A program made the translations under genes and the position numbers. From Bacteroidales bacterium (GTDB lineage Bacteria > Bacteroidota > Bacteroidia > Bacteroidales > UBA932), in the NCBI GenBank assembly GCA_017477245.1, contig JAFUWY010000012.1, positions 1 through 64,000 of the forward strand: a DNA stretch of 64,000 nucleotides. The letters are read 5' to 3'. How positions within the stretch are numbered: position 1 is the first letter of the stretch; the number at the start of each line of letters is the position of its first letter. Below the pieces are notes generated by a model that was given only the letters and a program-made list of their open reading frames with translations, ran no database searches and was not told the origin of the DNA. Below are positions 1 through 9,836 of this stretch, in pieces.

Positions 1-288
1 CATGTTGGCGGCGGCAGCGACGCGGGTGGTCACATAGCCGATGCAGGAGACCTCGAGGGTCGTGCCGGGAGCGACGCGGATCTCGAAGTCGCCGTCGATG
101 TTCGTGATGACACCGTTGGTGGTGCCGGGCACGACGACGGATGCTCCGATGATGGGTTCTCCCTTGGAATCCAGAACCTTACCCTTGCTCAGGGACTGGG
201 CGAACGCCGAGCCTCCCGCGAAGAGCAAAGCCACGCAGGCCACAAGCGCCATCAGCGCGTTGCGGCTCACTGAGAAATGAGATTTCAT
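1..288 (-). CDS. SusC/RagA-family TonB-linked outer membrane protein, N-terminal part (cut by window edge)
   Basis: Translation from the ATG at 288 stays open for 96 codons and runs off the left edge. It begins MKSHFSVSRNALMALVACVA, a signal peptide ending in GGSAFAQS, followed by the start of a carboxypeptidase-regulatory-like domain (KGKVLDSKGEPIIGASV, then NGVITNIDGDFEI). This is the usual N-terminus of a SusC nutrient transporter, which imports glycans through the outer membrane with TonB energy. Roughly three quarters of these residues match the SusC encoded at 2737-5896, so the two are close paralogues. Its signal peptide is intact, which makes it a useful reference for the frameshift in the second copy. 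The plug and barrel lie outside the window. Confidence 0.9.
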   Translation of the reverse strand, partial: MKSHFSVSRNALMALVACVALLFAGGSAFAQSLSKGKVLDSKGEPIIGASVVVPGTTNGVITNIDGDFEIRVAPGTTLEVSCIGYVTTRVAAAANM

Positions 289-366
289 CAAGCTTTTGAT
301 TTTTTGGTTGAACAATAGGTTATAAATAATGGTGTTTGTTTCGTGTCTTTTCAAGCCAAAAACGTG

Positions 367-374
367 CAAATTTA
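367..374 (-). promoter_or_regulatory. Putative -7 promoter box of the partial susC gene
   Basis: TAAATTTG on the minus strand fits the Bacteroidota -7 consensus TAnnTTTG. It lies about 80 bases before the ATG at 288, giving a long leader like that of the paralogous susC. No clear -33 TTTG was found at the usual distance. Confidence 0.45.
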
Positions 375-420
375 TAAAATTACTCGCTAACTTATCCACA
401 TAACTGTGTAAAAATAATAT

Positions 421-450
421 AAAAAAGGAGGCCGCATCCCTGCGGCCCCC
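421..450 (-). terminator. Rho-independent terminator of the susC-susD operon
   Basis: GGCCGCA (430-436) and TGCGGCC (441-447) form a 7-bp stem with a 4-base loop. On the minus strand the stem is followed by a run of T (421-426 read as A on the plus strand). It sits just after the SusD stop codon at 478. Confidence 0.8.
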
Positions 451-477
451 TTCCGGTTCAACTTTGTTTAACCATTA

Positions 478-2715
478 TTAATAACCGGGATTCTGGATTT
501 CATTGATCTCATCGGAGGTCAGTGCATGACCGTCCTTGGTAATACGGTTGAGGTGCTCCAGCGGAATCGGACGCAGGTAGTGCTGTGCCTTCTTGAAATT
601 ACCGCCGTTCGGGGAGTAGTACTTCTCGATATCACCGCCTGCCGTTCCTTGGTTGCCGGTATGGCCGAGGATATCCGTCATATCCTGGGTCCAGGCCTGG
701 TCGTTGAAGCGCAGGCGGTCCTCCAGGGTGCGGGTGCGGACGAGATCGTTGTAGCGCAGACTCTCGCCATACATCTCGCGGGACTTCTCGTTAAGCACGA
801 AGCAGAGGGCGCGGGTGAAAGCGTCGGATTTGTACTTCGGATTGGTTACGGCGAGGAAGTCCATGACGTACTGATCCTCGGGCGGGTAGTTGCCGTCGGT
901 GACGGTCGGGAGGACGGATGCCTCGGCGTTGACCGCATCGCGGTATGCCTGGTCCTTGTCCCAGCCGCCCACGGAGTAGAAATAGGAATTCTTGGGGTAG
1001 AAGACGCTTCGGTTGGTGTAAGCAGAGATGGAAGAGCGATAGCTGCTGGTTTCGAAGGCCATCCCGCCGTCCATGTACTTGTCACGCTCCTCGCCGGCGC
1101 GGAACTGGGCACGGTCGCGAATCGGCTTGAGTGCTGCGAGACCTTCGTTGATCTTTCCCTGGCGGATGAGCGCTTCGGCCCAGAAGAAATAATCTTCGGC
1201 GGAGCGGGCGATCACGAAGTCGCGGAAACTGTACTGAGAGTTATACACGTCGATGTCGCCTTCGAGATATTTGTTGAGCATGGCGAACTGACCATCCTTG
1301 TTGGGATTCATGCTGGTGTTCTCCGGCTCGGCAGCACTCTCGCTTCCGTAGGTCAGGAGGGCCTTGACGGTGGGGATGTATTTACCAGTGTTGTAGTCGA
1401 CGATACGGAAACGTTTCTCCGGCTTGGCGTTGTATGCGATATCGATATCCTCTGTGAGGAACTTCTGTCCATACTCCTTACGGTTGATGATGTACATGCC
1501 GCCGAGGTACTTGCTGAAGGTGGCTTCGGTGTTGTGCTCGCCGAAATACTCTTTCGTGTTGATCGTGCTTCCGTCCTTCACCTTATAGGTCATCTCATTC
1601 TCCTTCGTCGGGAGCTTGTTGATAGCCCAGGTAGTCTTGAAGGATTTCCAGAAACGGGAGTCGTTCTCCAGGTCGTAGAGGAAGTAGCAGTAGCGTGGTG
1701 TGTTTTTGAGACGCTGGTAGGAGCGCCCGCCGGCGACGTCACGCTGCATGAAACCGTTGAAGGCGTTCTGGTAAGGCATGACGAACCAGACAAGGGTCAT
1801 GTTGCCGGTATAGGCGGAGCCGCGCTCGGAGGTGCCGAGGTCGTATGAGGCCTTCAGCAGGATTTCGGAGTTCTTCTCGGTGATGTCGGAGCCGCTCTTC
1901 GTGTGGTTGGCATAAAGGTCCTCGAAGCGGGCGACGATCGGGTGGGCGTCGACCACGATCTTGGCATACTTGATGACCTCTTCGAGATCGCTGTTCACGT
2001 AGGAACTGTTCCAGTCAGCATTGCACTCGGAAGCCCTCCAGAGGTGGGCCTGTGCCAGGAAGTGTGCGGCGGCGTACTTGTCGACCTTGCCGTCGAGATC
2101 GGCCTTGGCGGGAAGCAACTTGTAGGCATTCTCCAGGTCGCTGATGATTTGCTCATAAACGTCCTTGCGGGAATCGCGTGCGTACTCGCGCTCTGGACCG
2201 GAGGCGGCGTGGATCACGAGGGGGATGTCGCCGTACTGGTTAACGAGGAAGAGATAATCGTAGCCGCGAAGGAAATAGGCGGTGCCGAGCGTTTCGTCCT
2301 TCTTGGCATATCCGTCGAGGATCTCAGCCTTGTCGATGATGGTATTGGCGCGGTTGAGCCAGGTGTAGAACATGCCCCAGACATGGTTTGCGCCCACGGT
2401 GTTGGCAGAACCTTCGACCTTGGCACCATATCGGGTGTCGTAGGTGTTGTATGCTTCGGAGGCACCGTCGCCGCCGATCATGAACTCGTTAGTGCCGGCG
2501 TTGGTGTAGGCCCAGATCTCGCCGTAGAACATCTGGCGGAACTGCAAGTATAGACTCTGGGACATGGAGTAGAGTCCATCCGGGGTATCCAGATATGAGG
2601 AGTCGACCTTGGTCCGTTGCACCTCGTTGAGGAACTTATCGCCGCAGGATGTGACGGAGAACAAAAGTGCTCCGGCAACTGCGAGGATGCTGAAAAGTCT
2701 GTTATTCTTTTTCAT
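478..2715 (-). CDS. SusD/RagB-family surface glycan-binding lipoprotein
   Basis: The 745-residue protein starts with a lipoprotein signal (lipobox VTSC, Cys about residue 24). It continues with features of SusD proteins: an early FLNEVQR segment, helical repeats around YFLRGYDYLFLVNQYGDIPLV, and a C-terminal EKSREMYGESLRYNDLVRT block. SusD proteins sit on the cell surface and cap the SusC barrel as a binding lid. At 745 residues it is longer than many SusD proteins (roughly 500-650), so it may carry extra loops. It lies 21 bp after the SusC gene on the same strand and ends at a strong terminator, so the two form one operon. The substrate cannot be read from the sequence; the nearby arabinose and hemicellulose genes only suggest one. 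Confidence 0.93.
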   Translation of the reverse strand: MKKNNRLFSILAVAGALLFSVTSCGDKFLNEVQRTKVDSSYLDTPDGLYSMSQSLYLQFRQMFYGEIWAYTNAGTNEFMIGGDGASEAYNTYDTRYGAKVEGSANTVGANHVWGMFYTWLNRANTIIDKAEILDGYAKKDETLGTAYFLRGYDYLFLVNQYGDIPLVIHAASGPEREYARDSRKDVYEQIISDLENAYKLLPAKADLDGKVDKYAAAHFLAQAHLWRASECNADWNSSYVNSDLEEVIKYAKIVVDAHPIVARFEDLYANHTKSGSDITEKNSEILLKASYDLGTSERGSAYTGNMTLVWFVMPYQNAFNGFMQRDVAGGRSYQRLKNTPRYCYFLYDLENDSRFWKSFKTTWAINKLPTKENEMTYKVKDGSTINTKEYFGEHNTEATFSKYLGGMYIINRKEYGQKFLTEDIDIAYNAKPEKRFRIVDYNTGKYIPTVKALLTYGSESAAEPENTSMNPNKDGQFAMLNKYLEGDIDVYNSQYSFRDFVIARSAEDYFFWAEALIRQGKINEGLAALKPIRDRAQFRAGEERDKYMDGGMAFETSSYRSSISAYTNRSVFYPKNSYFYSVGGWDKDQAYRDAVNAEASVLPTVTDGNYPPEDQYVMDFLAVTNPKYKSDAFTRALCFVLNEKSREMYGESLRYNDLVRTRTLEDRLRFNDQAWTQDMTDILGHTGNQGTAGGDIEKYYSPNGGNFKKAQHYLRPIPLEHLNRITKDGHALTSDEINEIQNPGY

Positions 2716-2736
2716 AAAGCAATAATCATAAGAGGA

Positions 2737-5700
2737 TTAGAAGCCGATGTTAAGACCGAATACAAGGCCGCGGTTGATGGAGGCATCTCCGGCATCGGAG
2801 TCTCTCCAGAATGCGGTGTCGTAGATGGAGAACGGGTTCTTGAGTTGGGCGGTCATGCGCACGGAGTTCAGGCCCATCCTTTTGACGAAGTTCTGCGGCA
2901 GGAAGTAGCCCAGGGAGATCTGGCGGACCTTGAGCCATCCGCCGTGCTTGTACTGGATCAGGTTGCCTGCGTACTTGTCAGCGGCGGACTCGACGGCCCA
3001 GGACGGACGTCCGTAGGTGGAGTTCTTGTTGAGTTCGGTGTAGTAGTCGATCTTGCGGGAAGGATCGGCCGTGGTCTGGCCGTGTCCGGTCTGCATGAAA
3101 TAGTCGAAGCGGCCGTACATGAACACGTCCAGGGTGAGGTTCTTCCAACGGAGGGTGTTGTTGAAACCCAGGGTCCAAAGCGGATCGCTGTTGCCCATGA
3201 TGACGTAGTCGTTGTTCGCATCGATCTTGTAGTCGCCGTTCTGGTCCTTGACGCGGGTCATGCCCGGAGCGAACTTGAATCCTTTCTCCGCGAACTTGGC
3301 CATTTCGGCTGCGTCTTCGGCGGATTCCGTCCAGAGACCAAGGGACTCGTAGGTATAAGCGACGGAGATCGGCTGCCCGATGAAGAGTCTCTCCGGAATC
3401 ATGTCTTCCTTTCCGTTCTGGAGTTCGATGATCTTGGTCGTGTTGTAGGCCAGGTTGACCGTGGATCTCCAGGAGAAATCACGCTTGGTGATGTTGACAG
3501 TGTTGAGCGTCAGGTCAAAGCCCTGGTTGTTGATCTGGCCGAGGTTTGCTTTCGTGCTGTCGTAACCGGAGACAGCAGGCAGGGAGACGCCGAAGATCAT
3601 ACCGTGGGTGAAGTTCTTGTAGACATCGAACACACCGCTGATACGGCCCTTCAGCACGGAGAAATCAACACCGACGTTGATGGCGTCCGTGGTCTCCCAA
3701 CCGATGGCCTGGTTGGCAAAAGAACTGGGCGTATAGTAGACGGCATAGGCCTTGTTGTCGAAAGTCGTCGTCGCGCCCGACAAGGTGTCCTTGGAAGAGT
3801 AAGGATCAATGCCGTAGTTGCCGGTACGTCCCCAACCTGCACGAAGTTTGAGCTGGTCGATCCAGCCTACGTGCATCCAAGGCTCCTGGTCGATGCGCCA
3901 GCCGAGGGCGACGGAGGGGAATGTTGCCCATTTATGGCCGGCACCGAGCTGGGATGCACCATCATAGCGGAGAGACGCCGTGATCATATAACGGTCCTTG
4001 AAAGTGTAGTTGACACGGGCCATGTAGGAGGCCATCTGGGATTCACTGAGCGAGTTGAAACTCGGCTCGCCTTTCCTTGTGTATGAACCGTTTCCGAGTC
4101 CCCACCATTTCTGGGTCATACCCTGGCCGATGGATGCGAGCGCGACCTCCTGACCAGTCATGTTGTAGAGTTCGGTATTCATCTTGTACCAAGCCTCCTG
4201 CAGGAGGGTCACGTTGAGGGAGTGGTCGCCGAAGGCGCGGTTGTAGGAGATGATGTTGTCGATGGTCCAGGAGAAGTACTTGTTGGCACTGGAGGTGACC
4301 AGGTCGATGTTGCCCATCATGCGACGGGTATTCGAGTTGCCGTCCATGTACTTGTAGGACTGGAAGAAACGGAGCTGCGGACCGAAAGTGGAACGGAAAG
4401 TAAGTCCCTCGAGGGGTTTCCACATCTTGCCGAAGTCGAGACCGGCGTAGAAGCTGCCCGTGAAGTCGTAGGAGAGACGGGATAACTGGGTCAGGCCGGC
4501 TTCGCCGACGACGGTGTAGACACGGTCGTTGCCGTCCGGGAGGAGGACTGCGTTACCGTCGCTGTCATAAGGAACGGCATAGGTGTGGATGCGCTGCGCC
4601 TTGGCGCGGAGGCTTCCGCCCACGGAGCCGTCCGGGCCGCCGGAATTATCGACACCGTATTCCTGGTCGCCGAAACGGGCGTTGATGGCGCCGCCCATGG
4701 AGAACCACTCGAGCGGAGTGAGGTCGACGCTGGTACGGAAGGTATAGCGGTTGTATTCCTGGCCGATGGTCGTTCCCTTGTTGTTCATGTAACCGAGGGA
4801 AACATAAGCCTTCATCTTGTCGGTGCCTCCGGAGGCGCTGAGGGTATGCTCGTGGGTGATACCGATGCGGTCGGTGAACTGTGTCCAATCCGTGGTCGTA
4901 ACCTTGGAAGGGTCCCAGGTGGTGGAGCGCTGGCCGGCGTTCCACTGCTCGAGGGTCAGGCCCCATCCTTTCAAGATGTTCTCCCAGGCGGTAGGGGAGA
5001 AGCCTTTGATGATCATGCCATCATAGTCAACCTGGATATTGGGTTGGTTGCCGGGAATATCGGTGTAACCGCCATAATAGCGGGCCCAACGACGCCACTC
5101 GAGGGTCTCGACAGCGTTGAAATAGGGAACCTTTTCGAAAATCTTCTCGGCGGTAACGGTACCGGAATAGTTGAGGGTGAGCTTGCCGCTCTTACCGCGG
5201 TTGGTGGTCACGAGGATGACACCATCGGAACCGCGGGCACCGTAGATGGCGGTGGCGGAGGCGTCCTTGAGGACGTCGATGGATTCGATATCCTGGGGGT
5301 TGATCATGTCGAGCCCGACGGACTGCGCCACGACGCCGTCGATGACGACGAGCGGGTTGCCGGAGGCGAAACTGTTCTTACCGCGAACCTGGATGGAGCC
5401 GGCGGAACCCGGACGGCCGTTGTTGCTGACCACGACGCCGGCGGCCTTGCCCTGCAGGGCTTCGACGGCGTTGAGGGCCGGATTCTGGAGAAGTTCTTCG
5501 GACTTCACGGAGACCATGGCGCCGGTAACGTCGCTCTTCTTCATGGTACCGTAACCGACGGCGACAGCCTCTTCGAGCATCAGGCGGTCATCTTGGAGGG
5601 TGACGGCCATGTTGTTGGCGGCCTCCACCTTCTGGGTGACGTAACCGATGCAGGAGATTTCCAGGATGGTCCTGGGGGCGACGCGGAGTTCGAAGTTGCC

Positions 5701-5896
5701 GTCGAGGTCGGTGATGACACCGTTGGTGGTGCCGGGCACCACGACGGAAGCGCCGATGATGGCTTCGCCCTTGGAATCCAAAACTTTACCCTTGATGGTG
5801 GACTGGGCGAATGCCGACCCCCCCCATAAAGAGCAAAGCCGCGACGGTCGCAAGCGCCATCAGCGCCCTGCGACCCACTGAGAAAATAGATTTCAT
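2737..5896 (-). CDS. SusC/RagA-family TonB-linked outer membrane transporter, frameshifted in the signal peptide
   Basis: From about 5853 to 2737 the frame is open. It holds the end of a signal peptide (GGSAFAQS), a carboxypeptidase-regulatory-like domain, a TonB plug (SDVTGAMVSVKSEELLQNP, then GSIQVRGKNSF and GARGSDGVILVTT) and a beta-barrel ending in NRGLVFGLNIGF. The natural ATG, by comparison with the paralogue at 288, is at 5896. Reading from it meets eight G (5818-5825 on the minus strand), one more than needed to stay in frame, and hits a stop soon after. With seven G the peptide would read LLFMGGSAFAQS, matching the paralogue's LLFAGGSAFAQS. The gene is therefore off, phase-variable, started from a weak internal TTG (5853), or affected by a sequencing error. 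The partner SusD follows; an HTCS regulator is divergent. Confidence 0.9.
5818..5825 (-). repeat. G8 homopolymer in the susC signal-peptide coding region
   Basis: Eight consecutive G on the coding strand. One base too many puts the ATG at 5896 out of frame with the rest of SusC. Tracts of this kind are prone to slipped-strand change and also to base-calling errors. Confidence 0.85.
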
Positions 5897-5970
5897 CAAG
5901 CTTTAGGATTTTGGTTGAACATTAGGTTATAATAAATAGGTATTATTTGATCCCGTTTCATCTTACCAAG

Positions 5971-5978
5971 CAAAGTTA
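5971..5978 (-). promoter_or_regulatory. Putative -7 box of the susC-susD operon
   Basis: TAACTTTG on the minus strand matches TAnnTTTG, about 75 bases before the susC ATG at 5896. The leader between them (ending GTTCAACC, AAGCTTGATGAAA) closely resembles the leader of the other susC gene, suggesting duplication of gene and regulatory region together. Confidence 0.5.
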
Positions 5979-6120
5979 CCGCTTCGCGGTTTGAATGATG
6001 GGCGCCGATATGTTCAAAAATGACGCACTAATCTGTCAAATGATGTATTTATTGCTATAGATATCATAAATATATTGAAAAAATAGCCACCTGTTTTGAA
6101 ATTCCATTCGGTGTTACAGG

Positions 6121-6152
6121 TTTGTGAAATCAAAAAGAAAATGATAATTTTG
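6121..6152 (+). promoter_or_regulatory. Promoter of the HTCS regulator gene
   Basis: TTTG at 6121-6124 and TAATTTTG at 6145-6152 are 20 bases apart, matching the Bacteroidota -33/-7 arrangement. The start codon follows at 6174. Confidence 0.6.
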
Positions 6153-6173
6153 TATTGATTAGCTGCTTTCCCC

Positions 6174-9100
6174 ATGCGCCGACTGTCCTTCCTTTCCGTC
6201 CTGCTGCTCCTGCCGCTTGTGTCCCCGGCCCAGGAGATCCGTCTGTCCAACCGTTTCGTCAACGATGTCGCCGTGGATGCGGACGGCCTGGTCTGGGTGG
6301 CTACTGAGGAGGGCCTGAACTGTTTCGACGGCATCCGGGCCCGCTCCTTCCTCAAGCAGACCGACGGACTGCCGGCCAACCTGGTCAATGACGTATTGGT
6401 CGACCGTTCGGCCCCCACGGTCTGGGTCGCCCTGCAGAAAGGCGGCCTGGCACGCTATGACAAGCAGACGGGTTCCTTTATATATTATAGGGCCGGCGAG
6501 GGGCCGGAATCCCTCTCCGACGATGATGTCACCCACCTCGAACAGGGGGAGGACGGCTCTGTGTGGGTAGGCACCTTCTCGGCCGGCATCGACCGGCTGG
6601 ATCCGGCGACCGGGACATTCACCCGTTACAATGCCCAGGATTTCCCGGGATACCGGGATGCACCGCTGCATACGTTCCTGCTGTTCGCAGACAGGCTCTT
6701 CCTCGGTTATTACGCGTCCGGGGTGAGCATCCTGTCGCTGAACGACCATTCGCGGATTGACCTGCAATACGATCCGGCGAATCCCAGTTCCATCCCTTCC
6801 GATGAAGTGCGGGCCCTGTTGATAGACAGCCATAAACGCCTCTGGGTGGGCACGACCCGCGGATTGGCGCTTTATTCCGCTGCCAGCCACGATTTTGTCC
6901 GGTTCCTGCCGGACCGGACCGTCTATGATCTCATCGAGGACAGCCACGGTCGGCTGCTGGTTGCTGCCGGACCGGACGGTGTCCTCTCCCTGGATATCAA
7001 TACTGCAGACCCGCTGCCCGCAGGAGCCGCCTTCGACCAGCTGGTCGCCTTTGGCAGCAATGAGCGCACGGAGGCCCGCAGCCTGGAGACGGACCGGTTC
7101 GGCAACCTGTGGATCGGAACCTACGACGACGGCCTGATCTTCCGCAACGGCCGGGTACCCGGGGCTGGGAAACTGGAGCAGACCGGTGACCTGCAGGCCG
7201 GCCCCGCCGGCTTCGCTACCGTGCCCGGTCATCCCGACCAGGAGGTACGCGTGTCCCTGGAGGACGGCGACCGGCTGTGGCTCGGCGCCGACAATGGCGT
7301 GTACTGCGTCGAGCGTCGCGGACGGAGGGTCACGGCTTTTATCGAGCGGGAGGACCTCGAACCGCTGGACATGGTCCGCGCCCTGGCCAGGGACGAGGCG
7401 GGCAACCTTTGGGTGGGTACGTACGGCGGCGGTCTGGCCATCTATGGCCCCGATCTGCAGATGCTGGCCCGGTACGACGGCAATGACGGCCTGGGCAGCG
7501 ACACCGTCAACCAGCTGCTCCGGGACTCCCGGGGCAGGATCTGGGCGGCGACGACGGCCGGCCTGCCCTGTTTCAGCGAAGGCCCCCACTGGAGCCCTTC
7601 GCTGAAAAACGTGCAGGACGGCCTGCCCGACGAGAACATCCGGGCCCTGGCGGAGGACGCTGCGGGGAATCTCTGGATGAGCACCAACAGCGGGGTGTCC
7701 TGCCTGTTGACGGACGGCAAGGTCATCTCCTTCGACGCCCGGGACGGCCTGCCGGACGGCAATTATTACAGCGGAGCCACCGTCACCGGTGCGGACGGAA
7801 GGATCTTCTTCGACAGCACGGACGGGGTCGGCTGGGTGGACCCGCCGGTCCTGCTCGCCCGCAGGGACCTGCCGCCCGTGACCTTCCTGACACCCGAGTC
7901 CGGGCTCGTTGCCGATTACAACAACAATTACCTGCAGGTCCGCTTCTGCGTGCCGGATTACGCCTACTCCCGCAATACGGAGTATTCCTACCGCATCGTG
8001 GACCTGGACCCGGAGTGGCATCCCTGCGGCAAGGAACTGGAATTCAATCATCTCCCGTACGGGCAGCACACCCTTCAGGTCCGCGCCCGGCTGCACTCGC
8101 AGGATTGGGGGGAGGACATTTCCTCCGTAGGACTGGATATCCGCCCGCCCTTCTGGCTGACGTGGTGGGCCAAGGCGTTCTATATCCTGCTGACCGTAGC
8201 CGCCGTGGTCGCGGCGGGCCTCTACGTTGCGCGCCGCGCCGCCCGGCGCAACCGCCGCCGCCTCCATCGCGAACGCATCATCCAGGAACGCCGGATCAAC
8301 GAGGAGCGCCTGGTCTTCTATACCAACATCACCCACGAACTCCGGACGCCGCTCACCCTGATCCTCGGCCCGCTGGAGGACCTGGCCACCGACGAGACCA
8401 TCCCCGGAACGGCCCGCAAGCGGATCGACAAGGTCAAGCAGAGCGCGCAGCAGCTGCTCGGGCTGGTGAACCAGATCCTCGAGTTCCGCAAGACGGAGAC
8501 CCGCAACCGGGAACTGACCGTCACCTACGGCGACTTCTCCCGCTTCGTGGAGGAGACCGGAGCCCGGTTCCGCGACCTGTCCGTGGACAAGGCGGTCTCG
8601 TTCGTGCTCTCCATCGAGCCCGAGGTGCGGATGTGGTACGACCAGGAGGCTGTCACGATCATGCTCAACAACCTCCTGTCGAATGCCCGGAAATACACGC
8701 CGTCCGGCAAGGTGGTCCTCTCCCTGCAGCATGTCGGGGACAAGGTCGCCCTGGCCGTCAGCGATACGGGCTGCGGCATCGCGGCAGAGGATCTGGAACA
8801 CATCTTCGACCGCTATTACCAGGTCTCGGGGCCGCACCAGGCGTCCGGAACCGGCGTCGGGCTGGCCCTCGTCAAGAACCTCTGCGACCTGCACCATGCC
8901 GACCTGTCGGTGACGAGCGAGCCGGGCCGAGGGAGCGAGTTCCGCATCGTCTTCGATCCGGCCGAGGAGTACCCCGAAGCGAAACGGGTCGGTCCTGCCC
9001 CTGTCGTCGAGGAGCCCGAGCCGCCCCAGCCGGAGGAGCCCGGCAAGGTCCGGATCCTGGTGGTCGAGGACAATACCGACATCCTGGAGTATATACGCGA

Positions 9101-9782
9101 GTCCCTCGTGCCGGAGTATGTGGTCCTGCAGGCCGTCAACGGCCGCGAAGGCCTCAAGATTGCCGTCCGGGAGATTCCGGACATCATCGTCAGCGACATC
9201 ATGATGCCGGTGATGGACGGCATCGACCTCTGCAAGGCCGTACGGCGCGACGTCCGGACCTCGCACATCCCCGTAGTCCTGCTCACCGCCAAGGGCTCCG
9301 ACGAAGCCCGGACCGAGGGCTACGAGGTCGGCGCGGACAGCTACCTGGTCAAGCCCTTCAACAAGACCCTCCTGCGCAGCCGCCTGCACAACCTGCTGGA
9401 GCGGCGCGACCGCGCCAAGCAGCAGGTGTCCGAATCCGGCACGGCCGAGGACCTCTCCCCGGTGGACAACCAGTTCCTGACGCGCTACACGCGCTTCGTC
9501 GAGGAGCACCTGGGCGACGAGAAGATCGACATCGCCTCGCTGGCCGGCGAATTCGCGATGAGCCAGTCCACGCTCTACCGCAAGGTCAAGGCCGTGTCCG
9601 GCCTTTCGCCCAACGAACTCATCCGCAATATCCGGCTGGACAAGGCCGCCGCGCTCCTCTCCAAGACCGACCAGTCCGTCTCCGAGATCGCCTGGCAGGT
9701 GGGCTTCGGAAGTCCGGTCTATTTCCGCAACTGCTTCAAGGAACGGTACGGCAAGACGCCGACCGAATACCGGGAGAAATAA
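6174..9782 (+). CDS. Hybrid two-component system regulator (HTCS): periplasmic sensor, histidine kinase, receiver and AraC-type DNA-binding domain
   Basis: The single 1202-residue protein senses a glycan breakdown product in the periplasm and controls transcription. Domains in order: signal peptide (1-20); propeller repeats of the Reg_prop type (VWVATEEGLNCFDG, LWVGTTRGLALY, LWMSTNSGVSC); a Y_Y_Y-type domain near 580-650; a membrane segment near 660-685; HisKA with phospho-acceptor H721 (THELRTPL); HATPase (NNLLSNARKYTPSG, DTGCGIA, GTGVGLALVKNL); receiver with probable phospho-acceptor D1008 (VSDIMMPVMDG); C-terminal AraC helix-turn-helix ending RYGKTPTEYREK. All key motifs are present. It is divergent from the susC-susD operon, the typical position for the regulator of that locus. 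Confidence 0.95.
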   Translation: MRRLSFLSVLLLLPLVSPAQEIRLSNRFVNDVAVDADGLVWVATEEGLNCFDGIRARSFLKQTDGLPANLVNDVLVDRSAPTVWVALQKGGLARYDKQTGSFIYYRAGEGPESLSDDDVTHLEQGEDGSVWVGTFSAGIDRLDPATGTFTRYNAQDFPGYRDAPLHTFLLFADRLFLGYYASGVSILSLNDHSRIDLQYDPANPSSIPSDEVRALLIDSHKRLWVGTTRGLALYSAASHDFVRFLPDRTVYDLIEDSHGRLLVAAGPDGVLSLDINTADPLPAGAAFDQLVAFGSNERTEARSLETDRFGNLWIGTYDDGLIFRNGRVPGAGKLEQTGDLQAGPAGFATVPGHPDQEVRVSLEDGDRLWLGADNGVYCVERRGRRVTAFIEREDLEPLDMVRALARDEAGNLWVGTYGGGLAIYGPDLQMLARYDGNDGLGSDTVNQLLRDSRGRIWAATTAGLPCFSEGPHWSPSLKNVQDGLPDENIRALAEDAAGNLWMSTNSGVSCLLTDGKVISFDARDGLPDGNYYSGATVTGADGRIFFDSTDGVGWVDPPVLLARRDLPPVTFLTPESGLVADYNNNYLQVRFCVPDYAYSRNTEYSYRIVDLDPEWHPCGKELEFNHLPYGQHTLQVRARLHSQDWGEDISSVGLDIRPPFWLTWWAKAFYILLTVAAVVAAGLYVARRAARRNRRRLHRERIIQERRINEERLVFYTNITHELRTPLTLILGPLEDLATDETIPGTARKRIDKVKQSAQQLLGLVNQILEFRKTETRNRELTVTYGDFSRFVEETGARFRDLSVDKAVSFVLSIEPEVRMWYDQEAVTIMLNNLLSNARKYTPSGKVVLSLQHVGDKVALAVSDTGCGIAAEDLEHIFDRYYQVSGPHQASGTGVGLALVKNLCDLHHADLSVTSEPGRGSEFRIVFDPAEEYPEAKRVGPAPVVEEPEPPQPEEPGKVRILVVEDNTDILEYIRESLVPEYVVLQAVNGREGLKIAVREIPDIIVSDIMMPVMDGIDLCKAVRRDVRTSHIPVVLLTAKGSDEARTEGYEVGADSYLVKPFNKTLLRSRLHNLLERRDRAKQQVSESGTAEDLSPVDNQFLTRYTRFVEEHLGDEKIDIASLAGEFAMSQSTLYRKVKAVSGLSPNELIRNIRLDKAAALLSKTDQSVSEIAWQVGFGSPVYFRNCFKERYGKTPTEYREK

Positions 9783-9784
9783 AA

Positions 9785-9816
9785 AAGAAGGCGTGGCCGG
9801 ACGGCCACGCCTTCTT
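9785..9816. terminator. Bidirectional terminator between the HTCS gene and pckA
   Basis: A 14-bp stem (9785-9798 with 9803-9816, loop GGAC) lies between two convergent genes. On the minus strand it is followed by six T, giving a strong terminator for pckA. On the plus strand the following sequence is only moderately T-rich. Confidence 0.8.
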
Positions 9817-9836
9817 GCTTGTCCTTCAGCGGGAGA

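Noticed and set aside
6159-9509. 1116-codon minus-strand open frame opposite the HTCS gene
   Set aside because: The plus-strand HTCS has complete kinase, receiver and AraC motifs; the antisense frame has none and reflects third-position GC bias.
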